Below, piece after piece: positions 39,446 to 47,931 of a stretch of DNA of 64,000 nucleotides. The stretch is from Streptomyces sp. AV19 (GTDB taxonomy: Bacteria > Actinomycetota > Actinomycetes > Streptomycetales > Streptomycetaceae): assembly GCF_015999245.1 (NCBI RefSeq), contig NZ_JAEAMR010000022.1, forward strand, positions 337,703 through 401,702, given 5' to 3'. The notes under the pieces are model-generated. The model did no database searches and was not told the DNA's origin. It saw only the letters and a list, made by a program, of their open reading frames with translations. A program made the position numbers and the translations under genes. How positions within the stretch are numbered: the first letter of the stretch is position 1; each line of letters starts with the position of its first letter.

Positions 39446-41422
39446 TCACGCCTCCCAGATCGCGCACGCCGTGCGGTCGTCGGCGTACCCCTTGACGCGC
39501 AGCTGCCCGTCGGCCAGGAATTCGGCCAGCCCCGGCGGCTGCGTCCGCGCGCCCCACCGCTCGGCCAGCGCGTCGGCCAGCGCCGGCTCGCCGCGCAGCG
39601 GCTCCGCCAGGCCCGCGCTGCACAGCAGCAGCGCGTCGCCGGGCCGGGCCACCGAGGCACGGAAGCGGAAGGGTTCGCTCGGCACCTCCTCGGGGTCGAT
39701 GACCGGGGTGGTGCCGGGGGTGGGAATGCCGAGGTCCACGGTGATCCGGTCCTCGCACAGGGCGTCCCGGCCGGTCTCCGGGAGGCCGCCGTCCGCGCGG
39801 GGCTCGGGGTCCAGGTCCTGCCAGGCCCCCTCGCGCAGCCGGAAGAGGCCGCCGCCGCCGACGCCGAAGAAAACCCGGGTGCGGCAGCGGGAGTCGGCGG
39901 GCAGCAGCAGGCAGCGCAGGGCCGCGGTGTACTCGGCGGGCCGCAGCCCCAGTTCGGCGGCGCGGGCGCGCAGCCGGCCGTAGGAGCGGTCGGTCAGCCG
40001 GTGCAGGCCCGTGCGCAGTTCGCCGCGCCGTCCGGCCCGGATGTCCTCGCCGAGCCGGGCGTGGCTGCGGCCGACCGCGCCGCCCAGCCAGGCGCAGATG
40101 TCGCGCGCCGCGCGGTGCGCCCCCTCGGCGGCGCGCGCCCCGCTGGCCACGGCGACCAGCACCACGGCCTCGTCCCCGCCGCCGAACCGGGCGGTGAGCA
40201 GCGCGTCGCGCCGGGGCTCGCCGCGGTAGCGGGCGGAGTCCCCGCGCAGGGACACGGCCCGCAGCGTCATGGCACCGTAGCGCGCCCCGTCGAGGACGGT
40301 GTCGGGGACGAGGTCGTCCAGCCCGCCGGGGTCGGCCTCGGGCCAGGCGGTCGGCTCGGCCTCGTAGGTGGGCGGACCCTGGCCGACGAACTCGGGCGCG
40401 CGGGAGCGGATGCCCTCGGGGACTGACTCCCGGACCTCGCCCCGGCGGCGGGGCCGGGGGACCTGCGGCACGACGGCCGCTTCCAGCGAGGCGGCCGAAT
40501 CGGACGTCTCGGGGGGCACGGACGCCTCGGCCGTCCCCGAGACCTCGGACGCGGCGGACGTCTCCGGCACCGGGCGGCCGTCCGGGATCCCCGGGATCCC
40601 GCAGGGGTCCGGCACGGGCGGGCGGTCCGGCGTCCGGGGCGCGCCCCGGGTGCCCGGCAGGCGGGAGGACCCGGGCGCGGCGGACGTCTCCGGGCCCCGG
40701 GTGACGTCCCTCGCCCCCGGGACCCGGGGAGGCACCGGCGCGGCGGACGCCTCCGACGACGACGGGACGTCCAGCACCCCCGGAATGTGGGGGGACGGTA
40801 CCGGGCCGCGGGGGGACCTCGGCGGGGCGGGTGGCTGCGGGGCCGGGGCGGCCTCTCGTCCCCCCGGGTTCCGGCGGGAGCCGGGGTCGGGCGCCTCGGC
40901 GGCCTCGGACAGGAAGGTGGCGGGGACGGCGGACGCCTCCGGAGCCGGGGTGTCGTCCGACGTCCCCGGAGACCAGGGGGACCCGGGCCCGGCCGGGGCC
41001 GCACGCGGCGGGCGCCGCCTCGGGCCCGCCGGGGGCACGCCCAGCTCCCACTGGGTTTCGGCGGGCGCGGGAGGCGGGGGTGGCACAGGAGGCGGGGGCG
41101 GAGGCGCTTCGAGCGGGCCGGCCAGGTCGGGGAGCGGGGGCAGCCGGGAGGGGTCGGGGAGCGCGCCGCCCAGCGAGAGCGACCAACTGGCGCGGGCGGG
41201 CAGGCCGCTGGGCGGGGGCGGGGTGCGGGAGGGCCGGTCGGGCGGGGCCGCGGAAGGGGGCGGAGGCGGGGGCGACGGGTCGCCGCCCACGACGGCCGCT
41301 GCCGAAGCGAACCGGTCGTCGAGGCTGTCCTCACCGGTGACGGAGGCCGCGCCCTCGGCGGGCGGGCCGTACAACTCCGTCCACCAGGCGTCCTCTTGTC
41401 CCTGATCCCCCAGCTGACTCAT
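39446..41422 (-). CDS. PP2C-like protein phosphatase with long proline-rich N-terminus
   Basis: About 658 residues. Residues 1-390 are low-complexity, with proline runs (PSPPPPPPSAAPPD) and many P/S/T-rich turns, probably disordered. The C-terminal ~260 residues are a PP2C-type domain (RYGAMTLRAVSLRGDSARYRG, ALLTARFGGGDEAVVLVAVASG, GDALLLCSAGLAEPL). The usual DGxG metal motif is replaced or lost, so activity is uncertain. It follows no operon partner directly but precedes the RsbW-like gene, suggesting a kinase-phosphatase switch. ATG at 41422 begins MSQLGDQGQEDAWW; an ATG 9 codons earlier is possible. Confidence 0.75.
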   Translation of the reverse strand: MSQLGDQGQEDAWWTELYGPPAEGAASVTGEDSLDDRFASAAAVVGGDPSPPPPPPSAAPPDRPSRTPPPPSGLPARASWSLSLGGALPDPSRLPPLPDLAGPLEAPPPPPPVPPPPPAPAETQWELGVPPAGPRRRPPRAAPAGPGSPWSPGTSDDTPAPEASAVPATFLSEAAEAPDPGSRRNPGGREAAPAPQPPAPPRSPRGPVPSPHIPGVLDVPSSSEASAAPVPPRVPGARDVTRGPETSAAPGSSRLPGTRGAPRTPDRPPVPDPCGIPGIPDGRPVPETSAASEVSGTAEASVPPETSDSAASLEAAVVPQVPRPRRRGEVRESVPEGIRSRAPEFVGQGPPTYEAEPTAWPEADPGGLDDLVPDTVLDGARYGAMTLRAVSLRGDSARYRGEPRRDALLTARFGGGDEAVVLVAVASGARAAEGAHRAARDICAWLGGAVGRSHARLGEDIRAGRRGELRTGLHRLTDRSYGRLRARAAELGLRPAEYTAALRCLLLPADSRCRTRVFFGVGGGGLFRLREGAWQDLDPEPRADGGLPETGRDALCEDRITVDLGIPTPGTTPVIDPEEVPSEPFRFRASVARPGDALLLCSAGLAEPLRGEPALADALAERWGARTQPPGLAEFLADGQLRVKGYADDRTACAIWEA

Positions 41423-41524
41423 GCCCTTATTGTCCACACTGCGGGGCATACGGGAAGAGTGCACAAGGCCCCTCGCACGGGATGATGGCGGCAGTCGCAA
41501 CACGGTTGTGGGGAGGGGTGTCAC

Positions 41525-42247
41525 ATGCCCGGTGCCATAGGCCCGGCGGTCGTCGGGAACGCGGAACGGGAAAGACGCGCAGGACAGCACGGGCGCGAGT
41601 GGCCGCAGGACGGGCCGCCCGCCACCGGTGCGGGGGTGGAGGTCGTCACCGGGGCACAGGCCGTGACGCACCGGCTGACCCGGCTGCGGCTGGGGGCCGT
41701 CGAAGAAGTGTGCGCACTGGTGAGGAACCGTCCCTGGGTTGACACCGGGGACGCCCGAGGAGTACGTCACCGGACCGTTGTTGACCGCCGGGTGCGCCCG
41801 GCGCCCGTCGACCGCGCGGGGGCGCACCTGGTCCGGATCGCCGAGCGGGTGCCGGCCGAGTTGTTCCTCGCCGACCGCCGGGACGGGCTGCTCGTCCTCA
41901 CCGGGCCCGACGCCGAACCGGCCGCGCTCGCGGTGGGCCCGGGCGAACTGCTCGACTCCCTTGTGCTGTTGTTCGAGGCGCTGTGGCGCGAGGCGCGCCC
42001 GCTGTGGCCGGCCGGGGGGCACGTCACCGCCGCGCTCCCGTCCGCCGGGCCCGACGCCACGGACCTGGCGGTGCTGTCGCTGCTGCTGTCCGGGCTGACC
42101 GACGCGAGCGTCGCCAAGCAACTCGGCCTGGGGCTGCGGACAGTGCAGCGGCGGGTGAAGCGGCTGATGGAGCTGGCGGGGGTGACCACCCGCCTCCAGC
42201 TCGGCTGGATCGCGGCGGAACGGGGGTGGACGGCGGCCCGCCGCTGA
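41525..42247 (+). CDS. LuxR-type helix-turn-helix regulator
   Basis: A 240-residue regulator. The central part (AHLVRIAERVPAELFLADRRDGLLVLTGPD, LFEALWREARPLWP) resembles the phospholipase-D-like sensor region of TrmB/LuxR-type Streptomyces regulators. The C-terminal HTH is LSLLLSGLTDASVAKQLGLGLRTVQRRVKRLM, with the usual variant of the LuxR helix. The ATG follows GGGGAGGGG. It diverges from the phosphatase gene. Target unknown. Confidence 0.82.
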   Translation: MPGAIGPAVVGNAERERRAGQHGREWPQDGPPATGAGVEVVTGAQAVTHRLTRLRLGAVEEVCALVRNRPWVDTGDARGVRHRTVVDRRVRPAPVDRAGAHLVRIAERVPAELFLADRRDGLLVLTGPDAEPAALAVGPGELLDSLVLLFEALWREARPLWPAGGHVTAALPSAGPDATDLAVLSLLLSGLTDASVAKQLGLGLRTVQRRVKRLMELAGVTTRLQLGWIAAERGWTAARR

Positions 42248-42265
42248 GCCCTCGGGCGGGGCCGG

Positions 42266-42754
42266 CTACCCCTCCAGGCCCAGCAGGAAGCGCTTGCGCT
42301 CCAGCCCTCCCGCGTACCCGGTGAGCGACCCGTCCGCGCCGATGACCCGGTGGCAGGGGCGCAATACCAGCAGCGGGTTGGCCCCGACGGCGCCGCCGAC
42401 CGCGCGGACCGCGGCACGGGAGGCGCCGATCCGCCGGGCCAGTTCGCCGTAGGTGGTGGTGGCGCCGTACGGCACGGAGTCGAGGGCGTCCCACACCCGG
42501 CGGCGGAACTCCGTCCCCTCCGCGGCGTACTCCAGGTCGAACTCGCGCAGTTCACCGGTGAAGTACGCCGCGAGCTGCTGCTCCGCCTCGGTGAACGCCC
42601 CGGGCACCCGCCGCCAGTCCGGGGCGGCCGTCGCGCCGCCCTTCTGGCCGGGGACGGACAGCGAGGCGAGCGCGGTCCCGCCGGGTGCGGTGGGCGAGGG
42701 GCGGCCGGCGAGCAGCAGGACGCCGAGGGGGCTGTCGATCTCTGTGTAGAGCAT
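42266..42754 (-). CDS. ogt: Methylated-DNA--protein-cysteine methyltransferase
   Basis: A 162-residue suicide repair protein. The active-site segment is VLRPCHRVIGADG with the acceptor Cys near 132; the HTH-like wing (TTTYGELARRIGASRAAVRAVGGA in part) precedes it and GGLERKRFLLGLE ends it. It takes the methyl from O6-methylguanine. It follows the Ada-AlkA gene by 44 bases, separated by a 9-base tandem repeat, so both belong to an adaptive-type alkylation repair unit. Confidence 0.95.
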   Translation of the reverse strand: MLYTEIDSPLGVLLLAGRPSPTAPGGTALASLSVPGQKGGATAAPDWRRVPGAFTEAEQQLAAYFTGELREFDLEYAAEGTEFRRRVWDALDSVPYGATTTYGELARRIGASRAAVRAVGGAVGANPLLVLRPCHRVIGADGSLTGYAGGLERKRFLLGLEG

Positions 42755-42769
42755 GGTCAGGAGTCCTTG

Positions 42770-42814
42770 TTCCAGGGGTTCCAGGAGTTCCAGGAGTTTC
42801 AGAGGTTCCAGAGG
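42770..42814. repeat. Five tandem 9-base repeats across the alkA stop
   Basis: TTCCAGGGG, TTCCAGGAG, TTCCAGGAG, TTTCAGAGG and TTCCAGAGG are contiguous on the plus strand. The stop codon of the Ada-AlkA gene (42799-42801) lies in the fourth unit, where TGG has become TGA; the rest would read as repeated Trp-Asn codons. Since 9 is a multiple of 3, slippage would keep the frame. Confidence 0.8.
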
Positions 42815-44253
42815 TGGTGCAGGGCGTACGAGCGCCAGGGCCGCCAGGCGTCGGCGTCTTCGGGCTCCGCGCCGAGGGCGGTGAGCGCGCGCCGTGCCCC
42901 GGCGTCGCCGGGGAGGAAGACGTCCGGGTCGCCGAGCGCCCGCATCCGGATGTAGCCGGCGGTCCAGGGGCCCACCCCGCGCAGGGCGAGCAGCCGCTGC
43001 TCGGTGGCGTCGCGGTCGGCTCCCGGGTCGAGGCGCACGGTGCCGTCCGCGAGAGCGCCGGCGACCGTGCGCAGGGTGTCCCGGCGGGCCTCGGGCATGC
43101 CGTCGAACTCGGCGTCGGCCAGGGCCGCGGGCTCCGGGAAGAGGTGGGTGAGCGTGCCGTCGGGCGCCGCGAGGGGGGTGCCGTGCGCGGCGACGAGCCG
43201 GGCCCCGAGGCGGCCGGCCGCCGCGACGGAGACCTGCTGGCCGAGCACGGCCCGCACCGCGAGCTCGTCCGCGTCCGCCGCGCCGGGCGAGCGCAGCCCC
43301 GGCCGGGCGGCGACCAGCGGCCGCAGCGCCGGGTCGGCGCCCAGCCGCTCGGCGACCGCGTCCGGGTCGGCGTCCAGGTCGAACAGGCGCCGTACGCGCT
43401 GGACGGCGGCGGCCAGGTCGCGCAGGTCGGTCAAGTGCAGCCGGCAGGCGAGCCAGCCGGCGTCCGCCCGGTGCGGCTCCTGGACCTCGGCGATCCCGGT
43501 GCCGTACGGGAGCCGCAGGGTGCGGCGGTAGGTCCGGGCGCCCGGGACGCCCGTCATCTCCTCGACCCCCTCGATCGCCCGGCGGCCGAGGAAGTCGAAG
43601 ACCTCGCGGGCGGCGTACGGGCCGCGGTGGGCGAGCCGGAGCGGGACGCCGGACGGCGCGCTGCCCCCGGTGGCCCGGGGCGCGCCCCGCAGGGCGGTGG
43701 GGGTCTGCGCGTAGACGGCGCGGATCGTGTCGTTGAACTGCCGCACGCTCGCGAAGCCGGCCGCGAACGCGGTCTCCGTGACCGGCAGGTCCGTGGTCTG
43801 CAGCAGGACGCGCGCCGTGTGCGCGCGCTGGGCGCGGGCGAGGGCGACGGGGCCGGCGCCGAGCTCCTCGGTGAGCTGCCGGTGCACCTGGCGGGTGCTG
43901 TAGCCGAGCCGGTCCGCGAGGCCCTGGACGCCTTCGCGGTCCACGACGCCGTCGCCGATCAGCCGCATGGCCCGGCCGACGAGGTCGGCCCTGATGTTCC
44001 ACTCCGCCGACCCCGGCACCGCGTCGGGCCGGCACCGCCGGCACGCCCGGAACCCGGCGCCCTGCGCGGCGGCGGCCGACGGGTAGAAGCGGACGTTCCG
44101 CCGCTTGGGGGTGACGGCCGGGCAACTGGGGCGGCAGTAGATGCCGGTGGTCGCGACGGCGAAGAAGAAGGTGCCGTCGAAGCGGGCGTCTCTGCTGCTG
44201 ACGGCTTCGTAGCGGAGGTCGTCGTCGGGGGTTGTGGTGGCCGTGGGGTTCAC
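42799..44253 (-). CDS. Fused Ada methyl acceptor, AraC regulator and AlkA DNA glycosylase
   Basis: A 484-residue fusion. Residues 1-75 form the Ada zinc domain (TTGIYCRPSCPAVTPKRRN, FRACRRC), where the first Cys accepts a methyl from DNA phosphotriesters. An AraC-type HTH follows (LADRLGYSTRQVHRQLTEELG, about 110-180). The AlkA part has the N-terminal fold and the HhH-GPD motif LRGVGPWTAGYIRMRALGD shown in part with the catalytic Asp in DVFLPGD. It senses and excises alkylated bases. This Ada-AlkA arrangement is common in actinomycetes. A repeat element lies just upstream. Confidence 0.95.
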   Translation of the reverse strand: MNPTATTTPDDDLRYEAVSSRDARFDGTFFFAVATTGIYCRPSCPAVTPKRRNVRFYPSAAAAQGAGFRACRRCRPDAVPGSAEWNIRADLVGRAMRLIGDGVVDREGVQGLADRLGYSTRQVHRQLTEELGAGPVALARAQRAHTARVLLQTTDLPVTETAFAAGFASVRQFNDTIRAVYAQTPTALRGAPRATGGSAPSGVPLRLAHRGPYAAREVFDFLGRRAIEGVEEMTGVPGARTYRRTLRLPYGTGIAEVQEPHRADAGWLACRLHLTDLRDLAAAVQRVRRLFDLDADPDAVAERLGADPALRPLVAARPGLRSPGAADADELAVRAVLGQQVSVAAAGRLGARLVAAHGTPLAAPDGTLTHLFPEPAALADAEFDGMPEARRDTLRTVAGALADGTVRLDPGADRDATEQRLLALRGVGPWTAGYIRMRALGDPDVFLPGDAGARRALTALGAEPEDADAWRPWRSYALHHLWNL

Positions 44254-44330
44254 GTTTCCAGTGTGCGGGAGTGGGTGGGGGTGGGCTGGCGGGAATCGGA
44301 CGTGGGGTTTGGACGCGGGTTTGGATGCCC

Positions 44331-44440
44331 CTGGCCCGCCCTTTCACCGTTTCTCGCGCGCTGCGCGCAGATTGTCCTCAAACGCCGGAAGGGCGATCGG
44401 GGTCCGGGGTCTCCCCGGGAAACGGAGAAAGGGCGGGACT
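44331..44440. repeat. Palindromic gene-end repeat element, copy 3
   Basis: CTTTCACCGTTTC (44341-44353) faces GAAACGGAGAAAG (44419-44431), one mismatch. The interior carries TCCTCAAACGCCGG, as in copy 4 at 58.6 kb. It lies about 24 bases after the rsgA stop and about 80 bases upstream of the Ada-AlkA start, so it may terminate rsgA transcription. Confidence 0.75.
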
Positions 44441-44463
44441 GGGGCACCCTCCCCCCAGGGCGC

Positions 44464-45570
44464 CTAGCGGCGCGAGCGCCCCCGCTTGAGCGCGCCCGCC
44501 CGCTCCCCCTCCGCCTGCCGCCGCTTCCACTCCCGCCGCATCTCCGCCCGCAGCCGCGCATCCGTCCGCGCCGCGATCCGCGCGTTCTCCCGCAGCAGCT
44601 TGCGGTAGCTCTCCAGCCGGCGGTGCCCCAGCGCACCCGACGCGACCGCCGCCGCCACCGCGCACCCCGGCTCCCCGTCGTGGCCGCAGTCATGGAAGCG
44701 GCACGACGCCGCCAGCGCCTCGACGTCGGTGAACGTCCGGGCGAGCCCGGACTCCGCGTCCCACAGCCCCACCCCCCGCAGCCCCGGCGTGTCGATGAGG
44801 ACGCCCCCGCCCGGCAGCGGCAACGGCAGCAGATTGCGGGTGGTCGTCGTGTGCCGCCCCTTCCCGTCGCGGTCGCGAATGGCCCGGACGTCCTGCACGT
44901 CCTCGCCGACGAGCGCGTTGGCGAGCGTGGACTTCCCGGCGCCGGACTGGCCGAGGAGCACCCCCGTGCCCCCGGCGAGCAGCGCGGCGAGCTCGCCGAC
45001 GCCCTCGCCCGTGGCCGAGCTGACGGCCAGCACCCGCGCCCCGGGTGCCACCGCCTCCGTATCGGCGAGCAGATGGGAGAGCGTCACCGGGTCGGGCACG
45101 AGGTCCGCCTTGGTGAGGGCGACGACGGGCTCGGCGCCGGACTCCCAGGCCAGCGCGAGGAACCGCTCGACGCGGCCGAGGTCCGGATCGGCGGTGAGCG
45201 CGAACGCGATGACCGCCCGGTCCACGTTGGCGGCCAGGATCTGCCCGTCGGACCGCTTGGAGGAGGTGGAGCGGACGAAGGCCGTCCGGCGCGGGAGCAG
45301 CGCCCGGACGTGGCCGGCGGTCAGGTCGACGGCCGCCCAGTCCCCGGTGCACATGATGCGCAGGGGGTCGCCGGTGGCGACGGGCGCGGCGTCGGCCCGT
45401 ACGGTGCGGACGCCGGCGCCGTCGTCGGAGGCGACGACGACGTCGCAGTGCCCGCGGTCGACGCGGGCGATCCGGCCGGGGACGAGGCCCCGGGCGGCGA
45501 AGGGTGCGTGGCTGTCAGCGAAGCCCTCGTCCCAGCCGTAGGCGGCGAGGGGGTGAGCAGCGGTGGACAC
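44464..45570 (-). CDS. rsgA: Ribosome small subunit GTPase RsgA
   Basis: A 368-residue circularly permuted GTPase. G4 TKAD comes before G1 GQSGAGKSTLAN (about 208) and G3 DTPGLRG; an OB-like N-terminal domain precedes and the zinc domain CRFHDCGHDGEPGC follows. It assists 30S subunit maturation. The C-terminal tail is strongly basic. The GTG start is about 10 bases after AAGGAG. A separate short ORF with a much stronger binding site overlaps the start in another frame. Confidence 0.93.
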   Translation of the reverse strand: MSTAAHPLAAYGWDEGFADSHAPFAARGLVPGRIARVDRGHCDVVVASDDGAGVRTVRADAAPVATGDPLRIMCTGDWAAVDLTAGHVRALLPRRTAFVRSTSSKRSDGQILAANVDRAVIAFALTADPDLGRVERFLALAWESGAEPVVALTKADLVPDPVTLSHLLADTEAVAPGARVLAVSSATGEGVGELAALLAGGTGVLLGQSGAGKSTLANALVGEDVQDVRAIRDRDGKGRHTTTTRNLLPLPLPGGGVLIDTPGLRGVGLWDAESGLARTFTDVEALAASCRFHDCGHDGEPGCAVAAAVASGALGHRRLESYRKLLRENARIAARTDARLRAEMRREWKRRQAEGERAGALKRGRSRR

Positions 45571-45637
45571 GGTGGTGGTGCTCCTTCGGAAGCGGAGAGG
45601 TGGTGTGGTGTGCGGGGATCTCCGTGATGACAGTCAT
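45515..45637 (-). CDS. Candidate upstream ORF overlapping the rsgA start
   Basis: A 40-codon ORF begins ATG 7 bases after CAGGAGGTGAG and ends 55 bases inside rsgA in a different frame. The peptide (MTVITEIPAHHTTSPLPKEH...) is histidine-rich. Ribosomes translating it would pass over the weaker rsgA start, so it could reduce or couple rsgA translation. It could also mark an alternative protein. Confidence 0.4.
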   Translation of the reverse strand: MTVITEIPAHHTTSPLPKEHHHRVHRCSPPRRLRLGRGLR

Positions 45638-45660
45638 CGCGGGCTCACCTCCTGATTCCG

Positions 45661-45696
45661 ATGGATGCCGATGGATGCCGATGGATGCCGATGGAT
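45661..45696. repeat. 10-base tandem repeat upstream of rsgA
   Basis: ATGGATGCCG occurs three times in succession plus a partial fourth unit, immediately after a GATTCCG. The 10-base period places units on the same DNA face. It lies about 95 bases upstream of the rsgA start. Confidence 0.7.
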
Positions 45697-45730
45697 ACGA
45701 ACGTTTCGCGGGGACTCTACGCATGCGAAA

Positions 45731-45773
45731 GGGCGCGGGGCGAAGGGTTTTTTCCACCCTTCGCCCCGCGCCC
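45731..45773 (-). terminator. Strong terminator hairpin after YihY-type gene
   Basis: A perfect 17-base stem (GGGCGCGGGGCGAAGGG and complement) with a T-rich 9-base loop lies 16 bases beyond the stop of the membrane protein gene at 45789. Confidence 0.85.
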
Positions 45774-45788
45774 GCGCCGGCCCGCCCG

Positions 45789-46964
45789 CTACTCCTTGCG
45801 GTGCCTGCCGCCCCGCTCCCCCTTCACATGCTGCAGCCGCGTCCGCACATCCTCCGGCGGCAGGAACTGCGCCCAGCGCTCGGGGAACTCCGAGGGCGGC
45901 ACCCGGTCCTGGCCGGCCACCCCGTCGTCCTCGGCCGGGTCGTCCTCGTACTCGTGGACCATCGCCAGCGCCGCCCGTTCCGCCGCCGCCTGGGCCGCGG
46001 CCGCCGCGCGCTGCCGGTCGACGTCGGCGCGGGCGGCCGCGGTGGCGACCGACGGCCACACCCGGTCCATGGCCGCGTTGACCGCCGCCCCGACGAGCAC
46101 CGCGAAGGCCGAGACGCCGATCCACAGCAGGACGGCGACGGGCGCGGCGAGCGAGCCGTAGATCGTGGGGCCCTCGACGGTGTGCGTGAGGTAGATGCGC
46201 AGCAGGAAGCTGCCCAGCACCCACATCGTCAGGGCCACGAACGCCCCGGGGATGTCCTCCTGCCAGGGCGAGCGGACGGGGACGGACACGTGGTAGAGCG
46301 TGGTGAGGAAGGCGATGGACAGCACCAGGACCACCGGCCAGTACAGGAACCGGACCAGGCCCTCGCTCCAGGGCAGGATGCTCACCATCGTCTCGGGGCC
46401 GATGACCATCAGCGGCAGCACCACCGTCCCGATGAGCAGGGCGACGATGTAGAGCAGGAAGGCGAGCAGCCGGGTGTGGACGATGCCTCGCCGGCCCTCC
46501 AGCCCGTACATGATCGTGATGGTGTCGACGAAGACGTTCACGGCCCGGGAGCCCGACCACAGGGCGATGGCGAAGCCGACGGAGACGATCTCCGGGCGGC
46601 GGCCGCTCTGGTCGACGTCGCGCAGCAGGGGCTTGGTGATCTCGTTGACGCCCCGGTCGGAGAGGACGGCCGCCGAGGCCTTGATGATGTTGTTCTTCAG
46701 GCTCTCGATGGTGTGGGTGCCCGTCCAGTCGTCCAGGTAGCCGAGGAGGCTGATGAGGGCGAGGAGCAGGGGCGGCAGCGAGAGCAGGGTGAAGAAGGCG
46801 GCTTCGGCGGCCAGTCCCGTGACGCGGTACTCCATGCAGGAGTTGACCGTGTCCTTCAGGAGCAGCCAGGCCATCCTGCGTTTCGAAACGTTCCGGTACA
46901 GGGCTCGGGCTCGGTGGAGCCGGCCCTTCCGAGGCCCCGGTGGTTCATTTGTCGCTTCCTGCAC
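45789..46964 (-). CDS. YihY/BrkB-family inner membrane protein
   Basis: A 391-residue membrane protein with about six helices (LAAEAAFFTLLSLPPLLLALISLL, LLAFLLYIVALLIGTVVLPLMVIG in part, YWPVVLVLSIAFLTTLYH, VALTMWVLGSFLLRIYL, VAVLLWIGVSAFAVLVGAAVN). The conserved YRVTGLAAEAAFF and GSRAVNVFVDTI match the YihY/BrkB group, once misnamed RNase BN. The C-terminal 90 residues are cytoplasmic and charged. Function is not established. The GTG start lacks a clear binding site and may be leaderless. Confidence 0.88.
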   Translation of the reverse strand: MQEATNEPPGPRKGRLHRARALYRNVSKRRMAWLLLKDTVNSCMEYRVTGLAAEAAFFTLLSLPPLLLALISLLGYLDDWTGTHTIESLKNNIIKASAAVLSDRGVNEITKPLLRDVDQSGRRPEIVSVGFAIALWSGSRAVNVFVDTITIMYGLEGRRGIVHTRLLAFLLYIVALLIGTVVLPLMVIGPETMVSILPWSEGLVRFLYWPVVLVLSIAFLTTLYHVSVPVRSPWQEDIPGAFVALTMWVLGSFLLRIYLTHTVEGPTIYGSLAAPVAVLLWIGVSAFAVLVGAAVNAAMDRVWPSVATAAARADVDRQRAAAAAQAAAERAALAMVHEYEDDPAEDDGVAGQDRVPPSEFPERWAQFLPPEDVRTRLQHVKGERGGRHRKE

Positions 46965-47057
46965 GCGCTAACGGTATCCGCCTCCGACCGGTGCGTTCAT
47001 CCGCCGGGCAGCCTGCCGAGGGGCCCGGGCGGGGCCCGCGGAGGGGCGTGGTTGAGT

Positions 47058-47741
47058 GTGAGCGTGAACGACGCGACGATCTCCGTGACCACCTGGTCCC
47101 TGCAGATGACCTCACCGGCCGACCTGGTTCCGCCGTCCGCTCCCGCGCCGGGGCCGGAGGTCCGGTTCGTCCGCGCCGAGGTTCCCTCGCCCGAATTCAG
47201 CCGGTACCTCTACACGGCCGTCGGCGGCGACTGGACGTGGACGGACCGCCTGCCGTGGTCGTACGAGCGGTGGCGCGCGTACCTGGAGCGGCCCGGAGTG
47301 GAGACCTGGGTCGCCTACGACCGGGGGACGCCCGCGGGCTATATCGAACTGGAGGCGCAGCCGGAAGGCGCGGTGGAGATCGTCTACTTCGGGCTGCTGC
47401 CCGCCTTCCAGGGCCGGGGCATCGGCGGGCACCTGCTGGCGTTCGGGACCGGGCGGGCCTGGGACCTGGCCGGGCGGTGGCCGGACCGGGAGCCGACGGA
47501 GCGGGTGTGGCTGCACACCTGCACCAAGGACGGCCCGCACGCGCTGGCCAACTACGAGCGGCGCGGCTTCCGGGTGTTCGCGACGGAGACCGCGGAGGAG
47601 CCGGCCGTCGGCGCCCCGGGCCCGTGGCCGGGAGCGCACGACGACACGCACGACGACGCACACGAGGGCGCGCACGAAGGTACGCGGAAGGGCGCGTACG
47701 AGGGCGCATCCGGAGGCGCGCACGAGGGCGCGGCCGCCTGA
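47058..47741 (+). CDS. GNAT family N-acetyltransferase with repetitive His/Glu/Gly tail
   Basis: About 227 residues. The GNAT domain includes GDWTWTDRLPWSYERWRAYL, VEIVYFGLLPAFQGRGIGGHLL (acetyl-CoA loop near 120) and VWLHTCTKDGPHALANYERRGFR. The last ~35 residues are repeats of a four-residue unit like AHEG or THDD, encoded by 12-base repeats. Start is uncertain: in-frame TTG 47052, GTG 47058 and GTG 47064 all follow GGAGGGG. Substrate unknown. Confidence 0.82.
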   Translation: MSVNDATISVTTWSLQMTSPADLVPPSAPAPGPEVRFVRAEVPSPEFSRYLYTAVGGDWTWTDRLPWSYERWRAYLERPGVETWVAYDRGTPAGYIELEAQPEGAVEIVYFGLLPAFQGRGIGGHLLAFGTGRAWDLAGRWPDREPTERVWLHTCTKDGPHALANYERRGFRVFATETAEEPAVGAPGPWPGAHDDTHDDAHEGAHEGTRKGAYEGASGGAHEGAAA

Positions 47742-47760
47742 CCCCCGAACGCGCCCCCTC

Positions 47761-47793
47761 GACACCCCGTCCCACTCCTCGGGACGGGGTGTC
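47761..47793 (+). terminator. Terminator hairpin after GNAT gene
   Basis: GACACCCCGTCCC and its exact complement form a 13-base stem with a 7-base loop, 20 bases after the stop codon. Confidence 0.88.
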
Positions 47794-47871
47794 TCACATT
47801 ATGGCGAATGGTGGACTGCCCGAAGGCCTGCGTGCCACTCTTCCCTCATGTCACGAGGTGGAATTGCCTTG

Positions 47872-47931
47872 GTGAGCCGGCGTCATATCGACCTCGGCCG
47901 CGTGTTCAGCGCCATCTGTCCGGCGGGCTGA
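47872..47931 (+). CDS. Sulfur-operon leader peptide
   Basis: A 19-codon ORF reading (V/M)SRRHIDLGRVFSAICPAG, ending TGA. The pattern xRRHIDLxRVxSAICP recurs upstream of actinomycete sulfur-assimilation and sulfur-transport genes and is annotated there as a putative leader peptide. The Cys codon near the end suggests that cysteine supply controls downstream transcription or translation. AGGTGG lies upstream; TTG at 47869 or ATG at 47848 in the same frame are alternative starts. About 245 non-coding bases follow before the sulfite reductase gene. Confidence 0.75.
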   Translation: MSRRHIDLGRVFSAICPAG

